This document shows, in pieces, positions 44,053 to 54,870 of a stretch of DNA of 64,000 bases. Below the pieces are notes generated by a model, which searched no databases, was not told the origin of the DNA, and saw nothing but the letters and a program-made list of their open reading frames with translations. The position numbers and the translations under genes were made by a program. Positions within the stretch are counted from its first letter, which is position 1. Every line of letters begins with the position of its first letter. Source of the DNA: Orobanche coerulescens (lineage: Eukaryota; Streptophyta; Magnoliopsida; Lamiales; Orobanchaceae); assembly GCA_033398695.1 (NCBI GenBank), contig CM065802.1, positions 150,150,096-150,214,095 of the forward strand. The letters run 5' to 3'.

Positions 44053-44214
44053 ATGGGTAAATATTTTATGACTTTCCTCACTCTTATTACATTTTTCAAT
44101 TTCATCATTTGCTACACTCAAGTCGATTGCTTTAGTGAGACATATGTGATCATCATTATGATGGTCACGATTCTTCTTTTAGTTTTTAGTTGGTTTGTTG
44201 TGATTAATATTTAA
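44053..44214 (+). CDS. Small ORF, 53 residues, predicted signal peptide/membrane protein, in copia G leader
   Basis: ATG in a good context (AAAATGGGT) and stop TAA at 44212. The protein has an N-terminal hydrophobic stretch after MGKYF (MTFLTLITFFNFIICY), a short polar middle (TQVDCFSET), and a second hydrophobic stretch (YVIIIMMVTILLLVFSWFVV). This could be a signal peptide plus transmembrane segment, or two membrane segments. It lies within the candidate leader intron, behind its own TATA box. I do not recognise it. It could be a captured host first exon or chance. Confidence 0.4.
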   Translation: MGKYFMTFLTLITFFNFIICYTQVDCFSETYVIIIMMVTILLLVFSWFVVINI

Positions 44215-44328
44215 GCATGAATGGTATTTGTATTGAGTAATAATTTGAATTATACTTTTGTTGACATCATTAAATGTAATAGCTATGTGTTAATTATATT
44301 TCAATTTTATGTTTTGTAATAGATAACC

Positions 44329-45365
44329 ATGTCCAATCTTAAGCTCGATTTTGCTCCCTTGAATCTTAATGGAGACAATTATATGTCTTGGACAAATGAT
44401 GTGAAGACACATCTCAGGTGCAAAGGACTCAAAAATATTCTAACAAATAATGTGCCAGATGCTACGAAAGAAACGGAGGTAGATGAAAAAGAGCTTTCTA
44501 TGAATAAAGCAAAAGCATTAAAATGCATGAGGCAACATCTTGATGAAGGATTAAAACTAGAGTACATGAACGTGGATGATCCCAAAATTTTATGGGACAA
44601 TCTTAAGAAAAGATTTGGGTATCAAAAGCAAGTGTTATTACCCGCACTAGTTGATGAATGGAACAAGTTAAGATTCCAAGATTTTAAAAGTGTGAGCGAG
44701 TATAATTCTGCTATGTTCGAATTGTATCACAACTAGATTTTTGTGGTAAAATCATAACGAAGGTGAAAAATTGGAAAAGACGTATGCTACATTCCATACG
44801 TCACATCTAATACCGCAACAACAATACGAATGCGGGATATACCGAATACTCTGAATTAATTGCAGCTCTCTTACTTGCTGAAAAGAATAATGATTTGTTG
44901 ATAAAGAATCATCAGTCTCGTCCTACAGGGGTGATAGCGATTCCTGAAGCAAATGCCACAACTACTAATCAAGGACGTGGTGGTCATGGTTGGTTTAGAG
45001 GTCGAGGCCGGGGACGCGGTCGAGGCCACTTTCATGGTCGAGGTCGAGGTCGTGGCCGTGGTTATGGAAATTACTTTAGGCCTCCAAAAAATGAAATGAT
45101 TAATAAAAACCATCAAGACAAAGATAAGTATGTCCAAGAAGGTTCATCCAATAAAAATGAAAATTCTTGTTTCAGATGTGGGAAAAAGGGACATTGGGCT
45201 AGGGCATGTAGAACGCCAGGCCATATTTGTAAAATGTATAAGGCATCTCTGAAAAATAAAGAAAAGGAAGTCAATTTTCATGAACATGAACCTGAGGACG
45301 ACTCAACTTACCTAGAAGCTGCAGATTTTACTGAGGATGCAAACGTGGACATGGACATGGAATAA
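44329..45365 (+). pseudogene. Copia G: gag
   Basis: Starts MSNLKLDFAPLNLNGDNYMS, a copia gag (UBN2-type) beginning, with a CCATGT start context. Open to a stop at 44734, then frame-changed and interrupted to about 44890. It resumes at 44895 with an RGRGRG tract and a single CCHC knuckle, CFRCGKKGHWARAC, and ends in an acidic tail at 45365. Confidence 0.9.
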
Positions 45366-45572
45366 AATAAAAAAATAAATAAATAAATAAATATGTGATT
45401 TCCATGTTTGTTGCATCTTTATTGTACTTGTTTGTATTCTCTTATTTGTATTCTCTTGTTTGAAATATGTATTATCTCATTTGAAGTTTGTATGAAGTAT
45501 TTAATAAATGTTATTATATTAAGCTAACTTACCATCTTTTAGTCTTATATTCTTATTCATTAAGGAGTTTGA
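45366..45572. other. A/T-rich gag-pol junction of copia G
   Basis: Contains (AAAT)n repeats and repeated TTGTATTCTCTT words. It separates gag from the protease frame; the ORF start at 45488 lies within it. Confidence 0.5.
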
Positions 45573-47182
45573 GTATGGAAGGTATTGGAGACATTTGCAT
45601 CCCGGACAGTGGCACAACTCATACAATCCTCAAAAATAAGAAATATTTTACTGAGGTACAATCTACAAAAGCAGTAATAAATACAATTTCAGGTCCCGCG
45701 GACTTGATTGAAGGAACAGGTAATGCTAAATTCATATTACCAAATGGAACAAAATTTGTCATTAATAATGCTTTATTTTCTCCAAAATCTAAGAGAAACT
45801 TGTTGAGCTTTAATGACATATACCGTCAAGGATATGATACTGAACCAGTAACTGAAGGTAATATGAAATATATGTACATTACTGCTAATATTTTGGGAAA
45901 GAAACAAATACTGGAAAAACTACCACAATTATCTCGCGGATTACATTATACACATATTCATGAAACTGAATGTAATTCAATAATAAAAGAGGATCTCAAC
46001 ATATTGACATTATGGCATGAACGCCTAGGTCATCCTGGCTCCACGATGATGAGGAAAATAATTAATAGTACACATGGTCACCCAATGAAAGGTGTAAAAC
46101 TCATAAATAATAAACTATGTGAAGCTTGTTCTCTTGGAAAGTTTATAATAAGGCATTCACCAGGCAAACTTGAAAAGGAATCACCTACATTTCTCGAAAG
46201 AATTCAAGGTGACATATGTGGACCTATTGATCCACCATCAGGACCTTTCAGGTATTTTATGATTCTAATTGATGCATCTAGTAGATGGTCACATATTTGT
46301 TTATTGTCAAGTCGTGATATGGCATTTGCAAGATTCCTTGCACAAATAATTAAACTAAAGGCACAATTTCCTGATTATACTATACGGAATGTGAGACTTG
46401 ACAATGCTGGTGAATTCACATCACAAGTATTTAATGATTATTGTATATCAATTAGAATTACAGTCGAACATCCTGTTCCGCATGTGCATACACAAAATGG
46501 TTTAGCTGAATCATTAATTAAACGCCTTCAATATATTGCTAGACCACTAATAATGAGAACAAAGCTACCAGTTACTGTTTGGGGTCATGCAATTTTACAT
46601 GCTGCTTCACTAATAAGGTTAAGACCAAGTGCTAATCATAAATATACTCCATATCAACTTGCACTTGGTCAGGAACCAGATGTTTCCCATCTAAAAGTTT
46701 TTGGTTGTGCAGTATATGTACCAATAGCTACTCCACAAAGAACAAAAATGGGACCTCAAAGAAGGTTGGGAATATATGTTGGGTATGACTCACCCTCTAT
46801 TATTAGATATCTTGAACCTCTAACAGGTGATGTTTTTCAAGCAAGATTTGCTGATTATCATTTTGATGAGACGAGATTCCCAACCTTAGGGGAGGTAATA
46901 AACAGTGGAAAAGGACATAACATGGTATGTACCATCATTATTACATTTGGATCCATATACAAAATTATTGGAAGAATATGTAAGAATAATTTTACATTTA
47001 CAAGGTTTGTCAAATGTTTTGCCAGATGCATTTCTCGATATGAAAAGAGTGACAAAGTCACATGTGCCACTATTAATACTCCCGCTCGGATTGAAATTCC
47101 AAAAGAAGATGAAAATATAAGTACATCTAAAGCACGCTTAAAGCGAGGAAGGCCTGTTGGTTCCAAAGATAAAAATCCCTAA
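45488..47182 (+). CDS. Copia G: protease and integrase (open segment of a broken pol)
   Basis: 564 open codons. Protease: CIPDSGTTHTILKNKKYF (Asp-Ser-Gly) and AKFILPNGTKFVI. GAG-pre-integrase: LWHERLGHPGSTMMRKI and CEACSLGKF. Integrase core: GDICGPIDPPSGPFRYFMIL, VRLDNAGEFTSQVFNDYC (Asp) and HTQNGLAESLIKRLQ (Glu). It runs to an in-frame stop before RT. The real start is probably the junction with gag in a polyprotein. Confidence 0.9.
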   Translation: MYEVFNKCYYIKLTYHLLVLYSYSLRSLSMEGIGDICIPDSGTTHTILKNKKYFTEVQSTKAVINTISGPADLIEGTGNAKFILPNGTKFVINNALFSPKSKRNLLSFNDIYRQGYDTEPVTEGNMKYMYITANILGKKQILEKLPQLSRGLHYTHIHETECNSIIKEDLNILTLWHERLGHPGSTMMRKIINSTHGHPMKGVKLINNKLCEACSLGKFIIRHSPGKLEKESPTFLERIQGDICGPIDPPSGPFRYFMILIDASSRWSHICLLSSRDMAFARFLAQIIKLKAQFPDYTIRNVRLDNAGEFTSQVFNDYCISIRITVEHPVPHVHTQNGLAESLIKRLQYIARPLIMRTKLPVTVWGHAILHAASLIRLRPSANHKYTPYQLALGQEPDVSHLKVFGCAVYVPIATPQRTKMGPQRRLGIYVGYDSPSIIRYLEPLTGDVFQARFADYHFDETRFPTLGEVINSGKGHNMVCTIIITFGSIYKIIGRICKNNFTFTRFVKCFARCISRYEKSDKVTCATINTPARIEIPKEDENISTSKARLKRGRPVGSKDKNP

Positions 47183-48330
47183 AAGAAAAATAGCCAATAT
47201 AAATGAATGTGCTAAAGAAGCACAAAATGATGAAAAATATGATCATGTTGAAACACAAGCCGAGGCAAATAAGGAGGTCACCGAAAATGAAATCAAAATA
47301 CAAATGATCTCGAGATATCTATTAATTATATTAATACGGGAATTTATGGAATAGGAGAAATAATCACATTGATGAGATATTTGCATACTCCATTGCGTGT
47401 GATATAATAATGGAGATGACGATCCCGAACCCATATCTATATTCGAATGTCAAAATAGACTGATTGGCCAAAATGGAAAGATGCAATAGATGCCGAACTA
47501 AATTCTCTTAGAAAACGAAAAGTGTTTGACCGATTGTTGTCACACCCAAGAATGTGAAACCCGTTGAGTATAAATGGGTCTTTGTAAGGAAACGAAATGA
47601 GAAAACCGATTGTAACATACAAGGCTCGTCTTGTTGCACAAGGTTTTTCACAAAGACTTGGGATTGATTATGAGGTAACATATTCCCCTGTTATGGATGC
47701 CATTACTTTTCGTTATTTAATTAGTTTATCGGTATCTTATAATCTTAATATGCATCTCATGGATGTTGTTACAGCATATTTATATGGATCACTTGATGCT
47801 GATATATATATATGAAAAATCCTGAAGGGTTTAAGTTACTCAAGCATCAAACCCGAGAGAAATTTATACAATTAAATTACAGAGATCTTTATATGGGTTG
47901 AAACAATCTGGACTCATGTGGTATAACAGATTAAGTGAATATTTGATTAAAGAAGGCTATGTGAATAAACCTATTTGCCCTTGTGTTTTTATAAGGAAAA
48001 CAACATCCGGATTTGTAATCATTGCTGTCTATGTTGATGATTTGAATATCATTGGAACTAATGCAGAAATTTTGGAAGCAATGAATTACTTAAAGAAAGA
48101 ATTTGAAATGAAAGATTTGGGAAAAACAAAATTCTGCCTTGGTCTACAAATGGAACATACTAAAAATGGAATATTAGTATACCAATCAAATTATACAGAA
48201 AGGGTATTAAAAAGATTCCACATGGACAAATCAACACCTTTGAGTACCCCAATGGCTCAGAACACTTAATATTGAAAAGGATCCATTCGGACAAAGGAAG
48301 AAAATGAAGAGGAAGTTGGTCTGAAATACC
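47183..48330 (+). pseudogene. Copia G: reverse transcriptase
   Basis: Pieces in different frames: KPIVTYKARLVAQGFSQRLG and MHLMDVVTAYLYGSLDADIY to 47815, then KQSGLMWYNRLSEYLIKEGY, IIAVYVDDLNIIGTN (catalytic DD), MKDLGKTKFCLGLQMEH and RVLKRFHMD to 48269. The first 400 bases (47183-47590) are a damaged linker. Confidence 0.88.
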
Positions 48331-48960
48331 ATACCTTAGCGAAATTGGAGCCCTAATGTATCTTGCTAATTGTACACGATAGGATATAGCTTTGGCAAGA
48401 AATTTACTAGCAAGATTCGGTTCATGTCCTACAAAGAGGCATTGGAACTAATAAAACATATATTCGGATATTTACGAGGTACGATTGATCTTGGTTTGTT
48501 TTATTCCAACAATGCAAAACCAGCTTTGCTTGGCTATGCAGATGCAGTCATCTATCCGATCCACATAATTCTAAGTCACAAACCTGGATATGTATTCACA
48601 TATGGAGGAACCGCAATATCCTGGAGATCTCAAAAATGCATAATCGTGACTACTTCCTCAAACTATGCCGAGATAATAGCTCTTCATGAAGCAAGTAAAG
48701 AATGTAGATGGTTAAGATCGGTAACACAACATATTCAAGAAACATCGCTTGCCACCGATAACGGCCCAACAATAGTATACGAGGACAACTCGCATGTGTT
48801 ACTCAAATGAAGGAAGGCTACATCAAAAGCGATAAAACCAAACACATCCCCAAAGTTCTTCGCATTCACTCAGAACTTGAAAGAAATAAAGAGATCGACA
48901 TCCAATATATTCGATCTTGTGATAATGCGGCAGATCTCTACACAAAATAACTACCTACTA
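48331..48960 (+). pseudogene. Copia G: RNase H
   Basis: Open from 48370: IFGYLRGTIDLGLFYSNN, GYADAVIYPIHIILSHKPGY, GGTAISWRSQKCIIVTTSSN, YAEIIALHEASKECRWL and TIVYEDNSH. The tail after a frame change at about 48808 reads KTKHIPKVLRIHSE in another frame. Confidence 0.85.
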
Positions 48961-49171
48961 ATGTTATCAAGAAACACATTCGAATATTGGAACGCATCAT
49001 CTTCGAGACCTTTAAAGAAGAACTACCCACGCCGATTGGATTGAGCATCACAATCAGACTCTTTTCCTTATTAAGTTTTTGTCCCACTTGGTTTTTCTTA
49101 ATAAGGTTTTTAACGGCGCAGCATGACGCCCCAAATGAGATATCATGATATAAGATATTTCAAAGTGAGAG

Positions 49172-49448
49172 TGTTATAATATCACCAATAATGGTATGGG
49201 ATCAACAATCAATTATTGGATTGAAATATCTAATATAAAGACAATTATGTTGTATAATTAATAATATTAATTTGTCAGATAAAGATGTAATCTTAAGTTT
49301 ATAAATGAAATTTCTTTAGAAATTTCAGACACACAATTCATTCTAAAAAAGCTCAATCTCTTCATCTTATTTCATCCTCTTTTATGCTTATATATCATAA
49401 TATATATATATAATATTGTGAAATGATAAAATATCCGATTTTACAACA
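49172..49448 (+). repeat. Copia G 3' LTR (277 bp)
   Basis: TGTTATAATATCACC to GATTTTACAACA, preceded by a weak purine tract CAAAGTGAGAG at 49161-49171. Confidence 0.93.
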
Positions 49449-49601
49449 CCAATGAGATAGTTCTAATGGGATTTGACCATTCAAATACAAGTGTATACCA
49501 TCGACCTACGGATAAACAAAATGGAGAGACGTGAAAAACTAAGCAAACAGCGAAACCCTCTTATAATCTCTTTTCTCAAAAAATTACTCGTCTTCCCTGC
49601 T

Positions 49602-49608
49602 TATAAAT
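49602..49608 (+). promoter_or_regulatory. TATA box of the MGL gene
   Basis: TGCTTATAAATACGG, 91 bases before the MGL ATG and 154 bases after the end of copia G. The distal promoter has been displaced by copia G. Confidence 0.7.
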
Positions 49609-49692
49609 ACGGATATCCATCCCTCAGAATCCCTTGCCGAATTCGATATACACTTCCCTGATTTGTATAAAATTACAAGCACACGCGCAACA

Positions 49693-50484
49693 ATGGCGGA
49701 CGCAACCTTCAACCGCGACATGCTTAACATGTCGAGCAAGAAACGATCAGGATCGTCCGATGATCAGCGTGACCAATTTTCCGCCGCCAAGAAGCACCAA
49801 CCTATAAGCAAGCTCCCGCCGCGCACGCCGAGGATCCTACGGCGGCGCTAGCAAATGCCCGCCACGAATTCGGCGAGCATGGAGGAGTGAACATGTCCAT
49901 CGAGGCCTCTGCCACCTTCACCGTCATGGAACCGGAAACGATGCGACGGATGTTCGCTGGAGAAATCGGCCCCGATCGCGATTTCTTCATCTACAGCCGC
50001 CACTTCAACCCCACGGTGCTCAACCTTGGCCGTCTCATGGCCGCCATGGAAGGCACCGAGGCTGCCTACTGCACCGCCTCAGGCATGGCGGCCATCTCCT
50101 CAGTTCTCCTCCAGCTGTGCAGTTCCGGCGATCACGTGGTCGCCTCACGCACTCTCTATGGGGGAACCCACGCGCTCCTCACTCATTTCTTGCCACGCGC
50201 GTGCAACATAACGACGTCGTTTGTGGACATTAGGGACCACGAGATGGTCAGGCGAGAAATTATCAAAGGACGAACGAAGGTGTTGTACTTCGAGGCCATG
50301 TCCAACCCGATCCTGTCGGTGGCTAACGTGCCGGTGATAAGCAGGATAGCCCACGATAAGGGGGTTACGGTGGTTACCGATAATACGTTTGCGCCTATGG
50401 TGGTGTCACCGGCGAGGCTCGGGGCCGACGTGGTTGTGCACAGTCTTTCCAAGTACATCAGCGGTGGAGCAGATATCATCGCAG
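49693..50484 (+). pseudogene. MGL: Methionine gamma-lyase, first exon, frameshifted
   Basis: PLP enzyme that splits methionine to methanethiol, ammonia and 2-oxobutyrate (cytosolic in plants). Recognisable blocks: EFGEHGGVNMSIEASATFTV, YSRHFNPTVLNLGRLM, GTEAAYCTASGMAAISSVLL, LYGGTHALLTHFLPRACNIT, VTVVTDNTFAPMVVSPARLG and VVHSLSKYISGGADIIAG, where the Lys of SLSK is the expected PLP-binding residue. The ATG at 49693 opens one frame; the conserved part is in another, so a one-base-type change lies near 49790-49802. The exon ends at a donor, ATCGCAG|GTTGGT. The C-terminal half is not in the window. Pseudogene, or a sequencing error plus a very long intron. Confidence 0.88.
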
Positions 50485-50607
50485 GTTGGTTCTTACTTTC
50501 GGTCCCTGGTCGTATTTACTATGTGTATATCCGGATCTGTAAAATAGGATTGTCAATGGTGCATATATAGAGTGATACACATGTACACTAGAATTTTCCA
50601 AATAAAA
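50485..50607 (+). other. Start of presumed MGL intron
   Basis: Begins with the GT donor at 50485-50486. Readthrough ORF continues to 50567 without conserved sequence. Confidence 0.5.
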
Positions 50608-50609
50608 TA

Positions 50610-50882
50610 CTCCCTCCGTCCACAATCTATGTTCCTCAACTTTTTGGGTTCGGGTTTTAAAAAATGTTAGGTGAATATGATGTGAGTGGAGTTTGGGTCC
50701 CACATTAAAAGTAATTTAATGTTAATATGTGGGCCAACCTGGTAAAATGTGTGAATATATAAAAATTATAAGAATATTTTAGTAAATTGTATTGTGGGGT
50801 AGTGTTTAAAAATAGAAAGGGAACATTTTTTGTGGACATACCAAAATGACAAAAAGGGAACATTGATTGTGGACGAAGGAAG
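50610..50882. mobile_element. Stowaway MITE 1 (273 bp)
   Basis: Terminal repeats CTCCCTCCGTCCACAATC and GATTGTGGACGAAGGAAG, flanked by TA on both sides (50608-50609, 50883-50884). Classic Tc1/mariner-type MITE ends. No coding capacity. Confidence 0.93.
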
Positions 50883-50884
50883 TA

Positions 50885-52632
50885 TTCCGCTAGGAGTGCT
50901 TCAGTTTATCCAAAAAAAAAAAAATCTGCTTAAAAATCCTATGCCTCAATTTGATTGTTTTACCTTTTAATCTACATGATACATTCACCATGGTTATTTG
51001 TCGTATTCAATCATTTACCAAACTTATCATATTCAATCATTTACTTAAAATACACTACTTTTCTTTCTTCGAAATATCGTAATTGGGCGGAATGAAGGGA
51101 GTAACGTATAAGAATCAAGAATAGCAACTTTAATTTTGCGCAACTGCATACCTCATTATTTACTGTTTTTTGTCATCAAATTTCTAGTTTGTATAGATTT
51201 AAATATGGCTAATTAATCTTGCTACATTAACTTACATCTTATGGACTCAAATTGTAGCTTTCTTCTGATTCCTAGATGCTACTCATGTATATGAATGCAC
51301 CAACCAAAGTGTATTAGCTAAGGTAAATCCAATCTTTAGTTATTATCATGCACATGGAGTAGTTAAACCTTCGTATCAATACCAATTCAGATCTTCCTTG
51401 TTCAAAAAGTATTTTTGGACAAAAGTCTCGGACATTAGGGTTGTTAACTGGTCAGCTAAGTCGGGTACCATCCCAGTTCGGCTCAGTATAGTGTTGGATC
51501 GGGCGTTGGCCGGACCATTTAAGGAATTGGGTAGCGATGCTAGGATCAGGACCGGTCAGGGAATCACACAGGTACTGGACCGGGTATTTGAGATCAATTG
51601 TCGGGTGGGTACTCCACTTAAAAAACGAACCACATGACTTGTAACCTTATCCATGCCAGGTATTTACCAGACGGACCGGTATGTCCTGTTTCACTATCGG
51701 GTAACAAGTCACACATGAGACCAATTTGTTAAGAAATCAGGCAATCTATATGTTCAATTCGGGTTGTCGGATGGGTAACACACCGCTTAGACTCATTAAT
51801 AGTCATATCCTAGTTATCGGAAAAAGATAACAGAATTTTCTATATAAGAGTCAAGGGTCACACTTTTTTGGGAGCAAGTACTTTCCATGTTTCCATGTTC
51901 AACATTTTTACTAGGAGTAATTAAATACTAATTTTTTATTATATTAGTCGAACCATTTTGGTTAATTATACCCAATTTGCATTCGCTCCTCACTCGTTTC
52001 ACTATTTACTATTGCACACTATTTATAAGGATTAAGCTATTAATAAAAATCAGGTATTATCTCCAAACATAAAATATAAATTGATTGAAAATGTCTAAGA
52101 AGCAGTTCAAAATACTCACTTTTGTATCAGGCAACTAATATTATCAATATTTAATTTAAAATTATAGAAGGATGCATATGTAATTTATGAGACATGCGAC
52201 ACATTTAATTTACGAGACATGCGATGATGCATTACGAACTACGATGTGGCCAAATAGGATCAGTAAAATCTTATCGTCACAAAGTCTCAACTTTTCGTGA
52301 TTTGTTCAGTAGCAATAATGTATATAAAATTTACGGGCATGTGATAAATGGACGGGGCTCGTTTGTTTGTAACTTTATGTTGTCTCGAAAAGTCATGGCC
52401 CGATGAGATGCGGAATATATTATGACAAATTCCGTCACTTTTTTTTTTGCCCTCCCCCCCCCCCCCCAAATTCCGTCACTTTTGCCCTTGTACTATTCTA
52501 AAGTGAGATTTCGTCCAGAGTATTTTATACACTTTGAATCTGCTACCGTGCTACGTCTCTAGTTTATACTTCTATCAATTTCTTTAAAATTTGAAACAGT
52601 TTGATTTTTATATTATATTAACTTTAATTATA
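50885..52632. other. Non-coding stretch between the two MITEs
   Basis: A/T-rich, no recognisable gene. 51398-51637 contains a short ORF rich in GG/CC words (CGGGTACC, GGACCGG) that I do not recognise; 52453-52470 has adjoining T and C runs (poly-C of 15 or so). A MITE-like end GGAATGAAGGGAGTA lies near 51090 without a partner I can find. Confidence 0.45.
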
Positions 52633-52809
52633 GACTCCCACCGTCCTTTAAGTATACTCACCAGGTTGTAATAAAGAGTGTTAAGCGGATAGAGAGTATG
52701 ACTTTATAGAAATAAAATGTAACGTGACTTTACTAAAAATGGAGTGTGTCTACTCTTTAGGGACAGACGAAAATGGTAAAAAATGCCTATATTTAAGGGA
52801 CGGAGGAAG
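52633..52809. mobile_element. Stowaway MITE 2 (about 177 bp)
   Basis: Ends CTCCCACCGTCCTTTAAGTA and TATTTAAGGGACGGAGGAAG, flanked by TA at 52631-52632 and 52810-52811. The left end has two extra bases (GA) before CTCCC. Confidence 0.85.
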
Positions 52810-52811
52810 TA

Positions 52812-53164
52812 TAATAGTAATATATAAAAAGCAAATATTACTACGAACATTTTTTATTAGTCTTAATATTTATTTTTCAAAATATTATTCTTATAATATT
52901 TATTAATTAACAATTTAGATTTCAATGATCAAAATTGTGCACTAACAAACATAGGGGTCAAATTGTTGCAATTTTTTAAGGAAGCAGAGGAAGTATATTC
53001 TTGATCTAGGTTGGTCTTTGACATGCTACTTCATCGGGTTTTTCAAACAGTTGCTACCAATATTAATATCTTTAATTATATATTACTCAAAACGGAAAGT
53101 TTAATATTTTGGTAATGTATATTGAGACAAATTCAATATTTTACATGCTAACGTTTACTTTTAT
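52812..53164. other. A/T-rich spacer before the LINE
   Basis: No gene. It ends in TTTACTTTTATCTCAG, which happens to look like a splice acceptor right at the LINE's left end. Confidence 0.4.
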
Positions 53165-53166
53165 CT

Positions 53167-54870
53167 CAGGACGCCCGAGATCTGGCCACTGGCTCCTCAA
53201 CCCCCACATCAACAGAAGAACAGGATCTCCTTCAACGATCAATAAATCGGTTCAAACGGAGAGCAATAGAGGACCCACCGAGTCAAATTAACGGGGAATC
53301 AGTGTGGTCGAAGAAGGGAGGCGTTGACATCCTTTGCAGTGAGGAAACACCAGAATTGTACACTGGCGTCGATGAACCAGAGGAGGACATGCTCGAGTTC
53401 ATGGAGCATTATAAACAGACGGAGGCGGAGGTTGAGAAAACCCAGATCAATTTACCAGGAGTTAAAGAAGTGGCCATCCCAATTGAGAGCTTGAAGAATC
53501 TATGGAGACCATGGCGTCGGGCATTGATAATCAAAGTCCTAGGCCGGAACGTAAGTTTTAAAGCTCTCCAAACCCGGCTATCGGCTATGTGGACCGGCGG
53601 CAAGCATATTGAAATTACAGATTTGGAGGACGGTTTCTACATTGTCCGGTTTGTCTCTAGAATTGATTATGATTATGTATTAGATAATGGTCCTTGGCAG
53701 ATTCAAAACCATTATATCAATGTATCAAAATGGAAGCCCTCGTTCCATCCATCTAATGATTTTGTCCAGTCGACCTTGGTATGGGTTAGGATCCCCCGAG
53801 TCCCGATTGAATATTTTGACAAGGATACATTGATGCATCTTGGTAATTGTATAGGTAGGGCGACTAAGGTTGACTCTACCTCTCTTCGCAACCAAAGGGG
53901 TAAATATGCCAGAGTGTCGGTGGAGGTAAACTTGAGCAAACCTCTTCCGGTGGCAGTGTCTTTGAATGGTAAAGTATACAAGATTGAATACGAGGGTCTG
54001 CACATGGTGTGTTTTGACTGCGGTACATACGGGCATAAGACCGAAGATTGCCCTCTTAAACCCAAGGCCATGGAGACTGCTCAAAATACTGAACCAAAGA
54101 AAAGTCAGGCCCCAACGGAGTCCAACTTATATGGACCATGGTTGCTTGTATCAAACCAGAAGAAGAAAGCTGCTACGACCCGAAATAACCAAAAAAGCAC
54201 CCCAAGCGAATCCCAGAGCAATGGCCCCTTAGCCCAAGCACCCCCAGCCGGCACACTCAAGCAAAACTCAACCACACAAACTCGCAATGGAACACAAAAT
54301 AGGTTCGCCATGTTGAACAATGAAGAACCGTCGACTTCGACAAATAACCCGGTACAAACCTTGCAACAACAACTTAGTACATTACCACAATTTACAACTC
54401 AGGTGGATGTTCGTCAAGCTAATCGAGGAGAGATACGAAGAGGGAGAGGCAGGGGACGTGGTAAAAACAGCAATACTACCTCTCGGCATGTTGCCCAAAA
54501 CACTACACAACACGGTAATGAAGTTTATGTGCTCAAAAGTGACTCATTCCCACCCCTCCAACGTTATACACCTACCCACCCAGCTACTCCTTTGAAGGAT
54601 ATAACACACAATATGAATATAACACCAAACACAGATACAAGTGGGCTGAGAACACCTAATGAAACCTGCACCATGGGTGTCAAATCAACCGACAAAAATC
54701 TGACCGATGGGGACCCAACGAACATTAAAGATAAACCACCCGATGCAGGGGATGCTATGATTGTGACTCCCTCACAGCCCCAAGAAGACTTAAACAAAGA
54801 TGCCACAGCCCCTGGGCTGCAATGTAGCAATCCAATGGTTATTAATGCAGATAATCGCATGGAATTGTAG
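53167..54870 (+). CDS. LINE ORF1: DUF4283/CCHC RNA-binding protein (start missing)
   Basis: Open for about 568 codons with no stop. The frame is open from the left boundary; no ATG occurs at the expected place. N-terminal DUF4283-type region (ALIIKVLGRNVSFKALQTRL, GGKHIEITDLEDGFYIVRF, DNGPWQIQNHYINVSKW, LVWVRIPRVPIEYFD), then the knuckle CFDCGTYGHKTEDCP near 54013-54057, a long Thr/Asn/Gln-rich tail and an RRGRGRGRGK stretch. In plant L1 elements ORF1 packages the RNA. Confidence 0.9.
   Translation, partial: QDARDLATGSSTPTSTEEQDLLQRSINRFKRRAIEDPPSQINGESVWSKKGGVDILCSEETPELYTGVDEPEEDMLEFMEHYKQTEAEVEKTQINLPGVKEVAIPIESLKNLWRPWRRALIIKVLGRNVSFKALQTRLSAMWTGGKHIEITDLEDGFYIVRFVSRIDYDYVLDNGPWQIQNHYINVSKWKPSFHPSNDFVQSTLVWVRIPRVPIEYFDKDTLMHLGNCIGRATKVDSTSLRNQRGKYARVSVEVNLSKPLPVAVSLNGKVYKIEYEGLHMVCFDCGTYGHKTEDCPLKPKAMETAQNTEPKKSQAPTESNLYGPWLLVSNQKKKAATTRNNQKSTPSESQSNGPLAQAPPAGTLKQNSTTQTRNGTQNRFAMLNNEEPSTSTNNPVQTLQQQLSTLPQFTTQVDVRQANRGEIRRGRGRGRGKNSNTTSRHVAQNTTQHGNEVYVLKSDSFPPLQRYTPTHPATPLKDITHNMNITPNTDTSGLRTPNETCTMGVKSTDKNLTDGDPTNIKDKPPDAGDAMIVTPSQPQEDLNKDATAPGLQCSNPMVINADNRMEL

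Larger units (their letters stand above)
43148..44328 (+). other. Leader of copia G with intron-like ends
   Basis: PBS CGTTATCAGCACGAGCTCT follows the LTR. A donor-like TCTAAAG|GTATGTAAT lies at 43231 and an acceptor-like TTTTGTAATAG ends at 44322, six bases before the gag ATG, so the leader could be spliced. It contains tandem repeats (43588-43840), a plant-like TATA box and a small ORF. Confidence 0.5.
42873..49448 (+). mobile_element. Copia G: Ty1/copia retrotransposon, decayed, 6576 bp
   Basis: Short LTRs (42873-43147 and 49172-49448), a primer site TTATCAGCACGAGC after the 5' LTR, a long leader, gag with a CCHC knuckle, protease, integrase, RT and RNase H in copia order (integrase before RT). 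Several stops and frameshifts. It lies about 245 bases upstream of the MGL start codon. Confidence 0.95.

Noticed and set aside
51398..51637. 79-codon ORF between the MITEs
   Set aside because: No recognisable motif, and local composition (CGGG/GACC words) is odd but not gene-like; no support as a gene.
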